6,863 bases of DNA from Deltaproteobacteria bacterium (GTDB lineage: Bacteria; Myxococcota_A; UBA9160; JAFDET01), in the NCBI GenBank assembly GCA_019310195.1, contig JAFDET010000242.1:1-6863 (forward strand), read 5' to 3'. The position numbers were made by a program, and so were the translations under genes. Positions 1 through 6,080 of the stretch are shown in pieces (positions within the stretch are counted from its first letter, which is position 1; the number at the start of each line of letters is the position of its first letter). The notes under the pieces are model-generated. The model was not told where the DNA came from and made no database searches. It saw only the letters and a list, made by a program, of their open reading frames with translations.

Positions 1-1137
1 CGTCCGGGCCCAGGCGTCGGCGGCGCGCGCATCGTCCAGCTCGTTCATGGCGCCCCCGCCGTTGCGCCCCAGATGCGACGACAGCACGTCGGCGTTGACC
101 GCGGCGATGGCCGGAAACGGGATCTCGCCGGCCAGGAAGGCCGCCACCGAAACCTCGTTGGCCGCATTCAGCACCGCCGGCGCGTCCTCACCGCCACGCA
201 GCGCCTCGAACGCCAGGTCCAGGCAGGGGAAGCGCGCGCGATCGGGCTCCTCGAAGTCCAGCCGGGCCAGCGCCGGCAGGTCCAGACGCTCCATGGGCAG
301 CGCGAGCCGCTCGGGATAGGCCAGCGCCACGGCGATGGGCACGCGCATGTCCGGCAGACCCAGCTGCGCCAGCACCGAGCCGTCCACGAACTCCACCAGC
401 GAGTGGACGATCGACTGGGGATGCACCACCACGTCTACCCGCTCCGGCGCAACCTCGAAGAGCCAGCGCGCCTCGATCACCTCGAGACCCTTGTTCATCA
501 GGGTCGCCGAATCGACCGTGATCTTCGGGCCCATGTCCCAGTTGGGATGCTTGAGCGCGTCCTCGACGCGAGCCCGGGCGATACGCTCCGCCGGCCAGGT
601 GCGAAAGGGCCCGCCCGAGGCGGTGAGTATGATCCGCTCCACGTCCTCGAGACGCTGTCCGGCCAGGGCCTGGAAGATGGCGTTGTGCTCGCTGTCCACC
701 GGCAGCAGGGCCACGCCCCGGGCGCGCACGGCGCGCAGCACCAGCGCGCCGGCCATCACCAGGACCTCCTTGTTGGCCAGGGCCACATCCCGTCCGGCCT
801 CGATGGCGGCCAGGGTGGGATCCAGACCGACGGCGCCCACCAGGGCCGAGACCACCAGGTCCGCGTCGCAGGTGGCCACGGCCGTCAGACCCGCCTCCCC
901 CACGTGGATCTCGGGAGCCGGGTCGCCGGCCAGCCGCTCCCGCAGCTCGCGGGCGCCCTCGTCGTCGGCCACGGAGACCACGTCGGGCCGGAAGCGACGG
1001 ACCTGCTCGGCCAGCTTCTCGACCTGGCGGCCTGCGGCGAGGCCCGTCACGCGGTAGCGATCCGGGAAACGCCCGGCGATGTCCAGGGTCTGCTCGCCGA
1101 TGCTTCCGGTGCTGCCCAGCAGGGCGACGCGCTTCAC
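1..1137 (-). CDS. dxr: 1-deoxy-D-xylulose 5-phosphate reductoisomerase (3' end outside window)
   Basis: Converts 1-deoxy-D-xylulose 5-phosphate to 2-C-methyl-D-erythritol 4-phosphate with NADPH and a divalent metal, the committed step of the MEP isoprenoid pathway in the cytoplasm. 379 codons are visible; the family is about 385-400 residues, so only a short C-terminal piece is missing. Visible motifs are the N-terminal NADPH-binding loop LLGSTGSIG (residues 6-14), NKEVLVMAG (122-130), VDSEHN (147-152, metal-ligand Asp148 and Glu150), TASGGPF (172-178), HPNWDMGPK (197-205) and MNKGLEVIEARWLF (214-227), whose Glu219 matches the third metal ligand. HPQSIVHSLVEF follows at 239-250. The start is GTG at 1137, with GGAGG at 1142-1146 four bases upstream. 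It overlaps the uppS stop by 4 nt (GTGA), so translation is probably coupled. The frame is intact. No other family fits this set of motifs. Confidence 0.96.
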   Translation of the reverse strand, partial: MKRVALLGSTGSIGEQTLDIAGRFPDRYRVTGLAAGRQVEKLAEQVRRFRPDVVSVADDEGARELRERLAGDPAPEIHVGEAGLTAVATCDADLVVSALVGAVGLDPTLAAIEAGRDVALANKEVLVMAGALVLRAVRARGVALLPVDSEHNAIFQALAGQRLEDVERIILTASGGPFRTWPAERIARARVEDALKHPNWDMGPKITVDSATLMNKGLEVIEARWLFEVAPERVDVVVHPQSIVHSLVEFVDGSVLAQLGLPDMRVPIAVALAYPERLALPMERLDLPALARLDFEEPDRARFPCLDLAFEALRGGEDAPAVLNAANEVSVAAFLAGEIPFPAIAAVNADVLSSHLGRNGGGAMNELDDARAADAWART

Positions 1138-1892
1138 GCGTCCTCCAAGTCGCCGGTCCGGACCTGGGCACTGGTCAAGCCAAAACGGCGCTCGCGCTGC
1201 TGGTAGTCCGCGATCGCCTCGACCAGGTCAGGCTTGCGGAAGTCCGGCCACATCCGGTCCGTGACGTGGATCTCGCTGTAGGCGATCTGCCAGAGCAGGA
1301 AGTTCGACACGCGCCACTCCGCGCCGGTCCGGATCAGCAGGTCGGGGTCCGGCAGGTCCGGCTGGTACAGGCACGACGCAAAGGTCTTCTCGTCCACCGC
1401 GTCGGCATGGACCTTGCCCGCCTCGGCCGCCGCCACCAGCTGGCGCGCCGCGTCCACGATCTCCTGGCGACCGCCGTAGGAGAGTGCGAAGACGAGAATC
1501 ATCTCCTCGTTCTCACGCGTGCGCTCCACCGCCGCCTCGAGCTTGTCGCGGATCGCGCGCGGGACGTCCTCCATCCGGCCCATCACCCGCACCTGGACGC
1601 CGTTGCGATCGATCTCGTCGACCTCGCTGTCGATGTAGCGATCGAGCAGCGTCATCAAGGCGTCGACCTCCCCCTTGGGACGGTTCCAGTTCTCCTGGGA
1701 GAAGGCGTACAAGGTCAGGATCTTCACGCCCAGCTCGTGGGCCGAGCGCACCACGTCGCGCACCGACTCCAAGCCGGCGTGATGGCCTTCGTTTCGCGAG
1801 AGGCCCCGCTTCTCCGCCCAGCGGCCGTTGCCATCCATGATGATGGCCACGTGGCGGGGAATCGCGTCGCTGCGCAGGCGGCGTTCACGCAC
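1134..1892 (-). CDS. uppS: Undecaprenyl diphosphate synthase (cis-prenyltransferase)
   Basis: Condenses eight isopentenyl diphosphates onto farnesyl diphosphate in cis to make C55-PP, the precursor of the lipid carrier for peptidoglycan and O-antigen. The 252 residues match the usual length. The catalytic P-loop IIMDGNGRWA lies at residues 17-26 with Asp20 as the essential acid. LTLYAFSQENWNRP is at 59-72, LSYGGRQEI at 137-145 and LLIRTGAEWRVSNFLLWQ at 185-202, which carries the diphosphate-binding Arg and Ser. The final conserved block is MWPDF at 214-218. The usual second Gly after RTG is Ala191 here, a mild change. The start is GTG, two bases after the frr stop, with GAGG at 1900-1903 inside the frr 3' end, so expression probably depends on translation of frr. 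Its stop overlaps the dxr start. The usual downstream neighbour cdsA is missing. A Z-farnesyl or shorter-chain synthase cannot be excluded from sequence alone, but context and length favour UppS. Confidence 0.96.
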   Translation of the reverse strand: MRERRLRSDAIPRHVAIIMDGNGRWAEKRGLSRNEGHHAGLESVRDVVRSAHELGVKILTLYAFSQENWNRPKGEVDALMTLLDRYIDSEVDEIDRNGVQVRVMGRMEDVPRAIRDKLEAAVERTRENEEMILVFALSYGGRQEIVDAARQLVAAAEAGKVHADAVDEKTFASCLYQPDLPDPDLLIRTGAEWRVSNFLLWQIAYSEIHVTDRMWPDFRKPDLVEAIADYQQRERRFGLTSAQVRTGDLEDA

Positions 1893-1894
1893 GG

Positions 1895-2464
1895 TCAGAC
1901 CTCGAGGATCTCCTTTTCCTTCTGCGCGGTCAGCGCGTCGAGCTTGGTCACGAACTCATCGGTCAGATCCTGGATCTTCTTGTCCGCCCGGTGCCGATCG
2001 TCCGCCGGCAGCCCGTCCTTCTCCAGGTCCTTCAGCAGCGCCAGGCCGTCGCGCCGGGCCTCCCGTACGCCCACCTTGTGCTCTTCGACCGCCTTGTGAA
2101 CGTGCTTCACCAGCTCCTTGCGGCGCTCTTCGGTGAGCGGCGGAATCGGGATGCGCACCAGCTTGCCATCGCTCTGGGGCGTCAGTCCCAGGTCCGAGGC
2201 CTGGATCGCCTTCTCGATGGCGCCGATGGCCGATCGGTCGAACGGCGAGATCACGATCAGGCGCGGATCCGGGACCGTGAGGTTGGCCATCTGGTTCAGC
2301 GGCGTCTGCGTGCCGTAGTACTCGGCCGTGATGCCGTCCAGGAGCTGCGCGTTGGCGCGCCCGGTCCGCACCTTCTGCAGCTCGTGGCGCAGGCTTCGCA
2401 GCGCCTTCTCCATCGAGTCGCCCGTCTCGGCGAGCACGACCTCCACATCAGCCTGGTCGGCCAT
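1895..2464 (-). CDS. frr: Ribosome recycling factor
   Basis: Acts with EF-G to split the post-termination ribosome so that subunits can be reused. It has 189 residues against about 185 in the family. Recognisable blocks are KVRTGRANAQLLDGI (31-45), EYYGTQTPLNQMA (48-60), the domain II stretch with FDRSAIGAIEKAI (75-87), SDLGL (90-94) and IPIPPLTEERRKEL (105-118). The helical R..RRDG segment is at 134-140, where Arg134 corresponds to the functionally important Arg132 of the E. coli protein. The start is ATG at 2464, because GGAGG lies at 2470-2474, five bases upstream. An in-frame upstream ATG would add 14 residues but would overlap pyrH and lacks family similarity. The 13-bp gap to the pyrH stop holds this ribosome-binding site. 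The stop lies two bases before uppS. Nothing in the sequence is unusual. Confidence 0.97.
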   Translation of the reverse strand: MADQADVEVVLAETGDSMEKALRSLRHELQKVRTGRANAQLLDGITAEYYGTQTPLNQMANLTVPDPRLIVISPFDRSAIGAIEKAIQASDLGLTPQSDGKLVRIPIPPLTEERRKELVKHVHKAVEEHKVGVREARRDGLALLKDLEKDGLPADDRHRADKKIQDLTDEFVTKLDALTAQKEKEILEV

Positions 2465-2477
2465 GGGTTCCTCCGCC

Positions 2478-3185
2478 CTACTCGACTCGCGTTCCCACCT
2501 TCTCACCGGACACCACCCTGACGATGTTGCCCGGCACCGACATGTCGAACACCACGATCGGCAGGTGATTCTCGCGGCACAGAGCGATCGCGGTCTGATC
2601 CATGAAACGCAGGTCCTGGCGGATGGCCTCGTCGTAACGGAGCTGGTCGAAGCGCTTCGCGTTCGGCTCGGTCAGCGGATCCGCGTCGTAGACCCCATCG
2701 ACCTTGGTGGCCTTGAGGATCACTTCGGCGTGGATCTCGGCGGCGCGCAGTGCGGCCGCGGTGTCCGTGCTGAAGTAGGGGTTGCCCGTTCCGGCAGCGA
2801 AGATCACCACGCGGTCCTTCTCCAGGTGCCGGACGGCGCGGCGCCGGATGTAGGGCTCCGCCACCTCCTTGATCTCCAGGGCGGACAGCACGCGGGTGTG
2901 GAGGCCCACGTTCTCCAACGAGTCCTGGAGAGCCAGGGCATTGATCACGCTGGCCATCATGCCCATGTAGTCGGCGGTCCCGCGGTCCATCCCGCGCGCG
3001 CTGGCGGCGATGCCGCGGATCACGTTGCCACCGCCGATGACGATCCCGATCTGGGAGACGATGCCGTGGACCTCGCGGATCTCCTGGGCGATCGCCTGGA
3101 TCGTGTCGGGATGGATGCCGAACCCGCTCTCTCCAGCGAGCCCCTCGCCCGAGAGCTTGAGCAGGATCCGGCGTTTTTCGCTCAC
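2478..3185 (-). CDS. pyrH: UMP kinase (uridylate kinase, amino-acid-kinase fold)
   Basis: Phosphorylates UMP to UDP with ATP in pyrimidine nucleotide synthesis. In bacteria it is a hexamer of the amino-acid kinase superfamily, unrelated to eukaryotic UMP/CMP kinase. The 235 residues are close to the usual 236-245. Visible motifs are LLKLSGE (8-14), GGGNVIRG (51-58), DYMGMMASVINALALQ (72-87) and AGTGNPYFSTDTAA (131-144). KATKVDGVYDADP follows at 158-170, in the nucleotide-binding region, and FMDQTA lies at 194-199. The start is GTG at 3185, overlapping the tsf TGA as GTGA. A GGAG at 3197-3200 lies about 12 bases upstream, which is long, so re-initiation after tsf is likely. The N-terminus MSEKRRILLKLSGE is compact and gives no room for a later start. 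The stop is TAG. The position between tsf and frr is the classical one. Confidence 0.97.
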   Translation of the reverse strand: MSEKRRILLKLSGEGLAGESGFGIHPDTIQAIAQEIREVHGIVSQIGIVIGGGNVIRGIAASARGMDRGTADYMGMMASVINALALQDSLENVGLHTRVLSALEIKEVAEPYIRRRAVRHLEKDRVVIFAAGTGNPYFSTDTAAALRAAEIHAEVILKATKVDGVYDADPLTEPNAKRFDQLRYDEAIRQDLRFMDQTAIALCRENHLPIVVFDMSVPGNIVRVVSGEKVGTRVE

Positions 3186-4045
3186 GACTCGCTCGACTCC
3201 CCCAGCTTGAAGCGGCGGAAGCCCGCCACGCGCAGGTCGCCCCCGGCCTCCTTGCCCACGTCGGTCAGCAGCGCCTTCACCTTGCGGTCGGGGTCCTTCA
3301 CGAAGGGCTGCTCTACAAGGACGATCTCCTTGTAGTACTTGTTCACCTTGCCCTCGACGATCTTGTCGATCACGCCCTCGGGCTTGCCCTCCTGCTCGGC
3401 CTGGCGACGGAACAGCACCCGCTCCTTGTCGACCAGGTCCGACGGCACGCCGTCACGGTCCACCGCCAGCGGGCTGGGATCGGCTGCGGCCACGTGCATG
3501 GCCAGATCCCGGGCCAGCGCCTGAACCGGCTCGTCGCCGACGCCCTCCAGAGCCACCAGCACGCCCAGCTTGCCGCCCAAGTGCACGTAGCCGCCCACCA
3601 GGTCGCCCTCGAGGCGAGCGACCCGCTTGGCCACGATGTTCTCGCCGATGGTGCCGATCGCGCTCTGGATGCGCGCCTCGACCTTCTCGCCGTCCACCTC
3701 GGCCGCCAGCAGCGCATCCGCGGAGTCCAGGGAAGCGTCCGCGAGCACGGCATCGGCCAGGCTCTTCGCCAGGGCCTGGAACTTCTCGTTCTTGGCCACG
3801 AAGTCGGTCTCACAGCCGAGCTCGACCAAGGCGCCGACGCCGGCCGAGAGGGCCATGCCGATGGCGCCTTCGCTGGTCTCGCGCCCTTCGCGCTTGACGG
3901 CCTTGGCCAGACCGCGCTCGCGCAGCAGCTCACCGGCCTTCTCGCCGTCGCCCCCGGCATCCGCCAGGGCCTTCTTGCAGTCCATCATCCCGGCCCCGGT
4001 CTTGTCCCGGAGCTCCTTCACCGACTGTGCACTGATCGCCGCCAC
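3182..4045 (-). CDS. tsf: Translation elongation factor Ts
   Basis: Guanine-nucleotide exchange factor that releases GDP from EF-Tu during elongation. It has 287 residues against roughly 280-295 for two-domain EF-Ts. The N-terminal UBA-like module includes VKELRDKTGAGMMDCKKAL (9-27). The catalytic loop is CETDFVAKNEKF at 78-89; Asp81 and Phe82 correspond to the residues that displace Mg2+ in EF-Tu. GENIVAKR (134-141) and the C-terminal IVLVEQPFVKD (241-251) are further family blocks. The start is GTG at 4045. GGGAGAG (4052-4058) lies just upstream and covers part of the rpsB stop region, leaving a 12-bp gap between the genes. The stop overlaps the pyrH start by 4 nt. The last residues (LGESSES) are a short acidic, serine-rich tail. 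Its place directly after rpsB is almost universal. Confidence 0.97.
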   Translation of the reverse strand: MAAISAQSVKELRDKTGAGMMDCKKALADAGGDGEKAGELLRERGLAKAVKREGRETSEGAIGMALSAGVGALVELGCETDFVAKNEKFQALAKSLADAVLADASLDSADALLAAEVDGEKVEARIQSAIGTIGENIVAKRVARLEGDLVGGYVHLGGKLGVLVALEGVGDEPVQALARDLAMHVAAADPSPLAVDRDGVPSDLVDKERVLFRRQAEQEGKPEGVIDKIVEGKVNKYYKEIVLVEQPFVKDPDRKVKALLTDVGKEAGGDLRVAGFRRFKLGESSES

Positions 4046-4057
4046 CGCTGTCTCTCC

Positions 4058-5149
4058 CTACTCCGAAACCGGCTCGGTTCCGCCCTCCGGCGCCGGAGCC
4101 GGAGCCGTGCCTTCCTCGGACGCGGCCGGTGCCGGAGCCGTGCCTTCCTCGGACGCGGCCGGTGCCGCCGCCGGAGCGGCTGCGAGCGCGGGGGCGGGGG
4201 CGTCCAGCACCTCCTGTTCCTCGCGGGCTCGGCGCGCCCGCCGCTCCTCGCCTCGTCCCCGGCGCGGGGGCTGCTTGATCTCGACGACCACGCGGCCGGT
4301 GCTGGGCGTCGCGGCCTCGGTATCGGGCCTGCGCTGGGCCTCTGCCTCGCGCTCGGCCAGCAGGCGCTCGTTGAAGAGCTCGGCGCCGGCCAGGCAACCG
4401 TCCGCCACCAGGGCGCAGTACAGGTGGATCGCACGCATCGCGTCGTCGTTGCCCGGAACCACGAAGTCGATGCCCACCGGGCTGCAGTTGGAGTCGACGA
4501 TGGCGACGATCGGGATGCCCAGGCGCCGGGCCTCAGACACCGCGATGTGTTCCGCCGAGACGTCGATGATGAACACCGCGTCCGGCAGCTTGGTCATGTC
4601 CCGGATGCCCTCGAGCGAGCGGCGGTACTTGTTCGTCTCCCGGGTGAGCCGCGCCGCCTCCTTCTTCGTGATCTCCGCCCGCTTCTCCTCGTCCTCGAGG
4701 ATGACGAGCATCTCCTTGTAGCGGTCGATCGACTTCTTGACGGTGCGGAAGTTGGTGAGCATGCCGCCCAGCCAACGCTCCGAGACGTAGAACTGGCCGG
4801 AGCGGCGCGCCTCGCTCTCGATGGGCGCGACGGCCTGACGCTTGGTGCCCACGAAGAGCACCTTGCCTCCCTCGGCCACGGTCTCCTTGAGGAAGTCGAG
4901 GGCCTCCTGGAACTGCGGAAGCGTCTGATCCAGGTCGATGATGTGGATCCCGTCGCGCTCGCCGAAGATGAAGGGCTTCATCCGCGGATCCCAGCGGCGG
5001 GTCTGGTGACCGAAGTGGACCCCGGCCTCCAGCAGGCTGCGCACGGTCAGGGGTGCCGCCTTCATCGCCTCGGCCATCTGCTCGACGGGGCCCGACGTCT
5101 CGGGGGCGGGGGAAGGCGTCGCCTGGGGTTCGACAGGCGTCTCGCTCAT
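4058..5149 (-). CDS. rpsB: 30S ribosomal protein S2 with long N- and C-terminal extensions
   Basis: Structural protein of the small subunit, assembled late; it helps hold S1 and position mRNA in well-studied species. The product is 363 residues against about 230-260 in most bacteria. The S2 core runs from about residue 34 to 260: LLEAGVHFGHQTRRWDPRMK (39-58), KVLFVGTKRQA (96-106), RWLGGMLTNFRT (125-136), LPDAVFIIDVSAEHIAVSEA (188-207), GIPIVAIVDSNCSP (211-224) and VVPGNDDAMRAI (230-241). About 32 residues precede the core (acidic, Pro/Ala-rich). About 100 follow it: a charged, Arg-rich stretch (296-312), then an Ala/Pro/Glu-rich low-complexity tail holding two identical 11-residue repeats (330-351). 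The start is ATG at 5149, fixed by AAGGAG six bases upstream, so the N-terminal extension is probably translated, although Met25 or Met29 could be internal starts. It is the first gene of the minus-strand operon. S2 is known to feed back on its own operon in several bacteria; I cannot confirm that here. Confidence 0.97.
   Translation of the reverse strand: MSETPVEPQATPSPAPETSGPVEQMAEAMKAAPLTVRSLLEAGVHFGHQTRRWDPRMKPFIFGERDGIHIIDLDQTLPQFQEALDFLKETVAEGGKVLFVGTKRQAVAPIESEARRSGQFYVSERWLGGMLTNFRTVKKSIDRYKEMLVILEDEEKRAEITKKEAARLTRETNKYRRSLEGIRDMTKLPDAVFIIDVSAEHIAVSEARRLGIPIVAIVDSNCSPVGIDFVVPGNDDAMRAIHLYCALVADGCLAGAELFNERLLAEREAEAQRRPDTEAATPSTGRVVVEIKQPPRRGRGEERRARRAREEQEVLDAPAPALAAAPAAAPAASEEGTAPAPAASEEGTAPAPAPEGGTEPVSE
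4098..4163. repeat. Perfect 33-bp tandem duplication inside rpsB
   Basis: Positions 4098-4130 and 4131-4163 are identical over all 33 bases, and the period continues for four more bases (to 4167). The unit is a multiple of three, so the rpsB frame is kept. On the minus strand it encodes PAASEEGTAPA twice (S2 residues 330-340 and 341-351). The lack of any silent difference between the copies suggests a recent duplication by slippage, or ongoing homogenisation, in a tail under weak constraint. Confidence 0.95.
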
Positions 5150-5155
5150 GGCTGT

Positions 5156-5161
5156 CTCCTT
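5156..5161 (-). promoter_or_regulatory. Ribosome binding site of rpsB
   Basis: On the minus strand AAGGAG lies six bases before the ATG at 5149. It is the strongest Shine-Dalgarno near this gene. It decides the start against an upstream in-frame ATG at 5311, which would add 54 residues of non-S2 sequence, and against the internal Met25/Met29 codons. Confidence 0.85.
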
Positions 5162-5331
5162 CGCGGTTGGTCCACCGTTCCGATCGTGCCGTTCCCCAAC
5201 CCGAGAGCCGTGCCGCCGCACCGCGTTTCGCGAAGCAGCCAGCCAAGCCTCCGGGCACCGCAGGGGCGAACCGGAACGTGAGAGTTGTCGGGGAGATAGC
5301 ACGCGGTGCACGGGAACGGTAGGCGGAACGC

Positions 5332-5360
5332 TCGACTCCCCCAGGGGAAGCGCCTATCCT
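5332..5360 (+). promoter_or_regulatory. Candidate sigma-70 type promoter for a leaderless transcript
   Basis: TCGACT (5332-5337, 4 of 6 to TTGACA) and TATCCT (5355-5360, 4 of 6 to TATAAT) are 17 bases apart. The -10 ends six bases before the ATG at 5367, so transcription would begin at or next to the start codon. No Shine-Dalgarno is suitably placed: the nearest purine run, AGGGGAAG at 5343-5350, is 16 bases from the ATG. This fits the leaderless arrangement, but short hexamers in a GC-rich region can arise by chance. Confidence 0.35.
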
Positions 5361-5366
5361 GCGCCC

Positions 5367-5688
5367 ATGCCCAAGCGACCCACGACACTCCGCACCGCGG
5401 CCCTGGCCGCCGCCCTGCTGCTGGGCCTGGCCACCGCCGGCCCCGCCGGCGCCCAGGACTACCGGGACCCGGAGCCGATGCCCGCCAAGGTGGTCGCCCA
5501 GGAGCACCGGGCGCCCATCTACCAAGTGCTGGTGGACGTGCTGTTCGTGCGCCCCATCGGGCTTCCCGTGACCGCGATCCTGGGAGGGGTCTTCTGGCTG
5601 CTGGGCGCGCCGGTCTTCGCCATCACCGGCGACATGGACTGGTGGACGGATCCGCCAGCACATCACCCGCCCCCTGGGCGAGCTCTAA
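5367..5688 (+). CDS. Small exported/membrane protein, reading frame probably disrupted near the 3' end
   Basis: I do not recognise a named gene. The ATG frame gives a basic N-terminus (MPKRPTTLRT), a hydrophobic alanine/leucine stretch (11-21) and a likely signal-peptidase site near AGA|QD (27-31). A polar linker follows, then the block FVRPIGLPVTAILGGVFWLLG (about 60-80), a probable membrane segment, and ITGDMD (86-91). After about residue 94 the ATG frame turns into Pro/His/Ser/Arg-rich sequence and does not stop until 5771, 76 bases into the convergent pilZ-type gene. In the +1 frame from about 5650 the sequence reads IRQHITRPLGEL and then stops at 5686-5688. From memory, small envelope proteins of unknown function with a VRP-GL membrane block commonly end in a similar RPLG motif. 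With one base removed near 5640-5650 the product would be 106 residues, ending 7 bp from the neighbouring gene. It could be a true frameshift (pseudogene or strain variant) or a sequence error. Function unknown. Confidence 0.6.
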
Positions 5689-5695
5689 GAGCGGT

Positions 5696-6010
5696 TCAGT
5701 CCGTCGGCTCGGAGATCATCGCGCCCACGTCGTCGACGAGACGTCGAATCTCGTCGTCGAACAGGTCGTAGTCGAGCGCGAAGCCGCCGTCGGTGTGACG
5801 CGACACCCAGCCCGTCACCTCGAAGGGCGCGACCGGCTGGACGAACACGTACAGCGTGACCTTGGTCCCCACCGCGGGCAGGATCGAGACGTCGGCGAGC
5901 CGGGCGCCGCAGTAGGAGAGTTCGATCAGGCGACCCGCGCCCTCCTCCTTGCCGGCGGCGTAGAGGGCATCGAAGCGGGCCTTGAAGCGCGGGCTGCGTC
6001 TACGGTCCAT
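5696..6010 (-). CDS. Stand-alone PilZ-domain protein (putative c-di-GMP receptor)
   Basis: The 104-residue product is essentially one PilZ domain. It opens with MDRRRSPRFK, giving the RxxxR element (Arg4-Arg8) that wraps c-di-GMP. The second signature, normally (D/N)xSxxG, reads ELSYCG at residues 30-35, with Glu in the first position. Beta-strand-like segments follow: KVTLYVFV (50-57), FEVTGWVSR (63-71) and GGFALDYDL (75-83), then an acidic C-terminal helix (84-96). PilZ proteins bind c-di-GMP and alter motility, exopolysaccharide output or transcription; the partner cannot be told here. I chose ATG at 6010 because the family starts at RRxxPR. An in-frame upstream start at 6100 would add 30 residues of low-complexity sequence, and neither start has a clear Shine-Dalgarno. 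The gene converges on the small plus-strand gene and lies 155 bp downstream of argJ on the same strand. Ligand binding is uncertain because of the Glu substitution. Confidence 0.82.
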   Translation of the reverse strand: MDRRRSPRFKARFDALYAAGKEEGAGRLIELSYCGARLADVSILPAVGTKVTLYVFVQPVAPFEVTGWVSRHTDGGFALDYDLFDDEIRRLVDDVGAMISEPTD

Positions 6011-6080
6011 GACGCTTGCGTTTCGGTCGCACCCGCCCCCGGCTTTAGTCGCCAGGCTCCGGCCCCCGGAGGACACTGCC

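Larger units (their letters stand above)
5150..5366. promoter_or_regulatory. Divergent intergenic region: rpsB leader and plus-strand gene promoter
   Basis: These 217 bases separate the divergent rpsB operon (minus) and the small plus-strand gene, and so should hold promoters for both. For the rpsB side I see only a weak extended -10 (TGC followed by TATCTC on the minus strand, 5293-5301) without a recognisable -35. If that were the promoter, it would leave a leader of roughly 135 nt in which an S2 autoregulatory structure could fit. Short GC stems can be drawn (for example GTGC/GCAC and CGCG/CGCG arms between about 5209 and 5233), but none is long enough to name a known rpsB leader motif. 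The plus-strand promoter candidate is listed separately. Confidence 0.4.

Noticed and set aside
73..1206. Plus-strand open frame of 377 codons opposite dxr (and the 327-codon minus frame at 188-1171)
   Set aside because: Both shadow dxr, whose true minus-strand frame carries all catalytic motifs. The minus-frame version is Gly/Arg/Ala low-complexity with no family signal.
2465..2506. Longer frr start at 2506
   Set aside because: It would overlap pyrH by 29 bases and add a non-family charged stretch; ATG 2464 has GGAGG five bases upstream.
5227..5234. 8-bp palindrome TTCGCGAA in the rpsB leader, considered as an operator
   Set aside because: Too short and GC-typical, with no second copy near either promoter candidate.
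3494..5281. Plus-strand open frame of 595 codons opposite tsf and rpsB
   Set aside because: It lies antisense to two unmistakable genes, has a His/Arg/Leu-rich composition typical of GC-rich shadow frames, and shows no domain.
5150..5311. Longer rpsB start at 5311
   Set aside because: The added residues do not resemble S2 and would cover the divergent promoter region, whereas ATG 5149 has AAGGAG at ideal spacing.
4533..5666. Minus-strand open frame of 377 codons across rpsB and the small plus-strand gene
   Set aside because: It crosses the divergent intergenic region, is out of frame with S2 and shows only biased composition.
5734..5756. Inverted repeat CGACGAG ... CTCGTCG
   Set aside because: It lies inside the PilZ coding region and follows from repeated Asp/Glu/Arg/Val codons in its acidic C-terminal helix.
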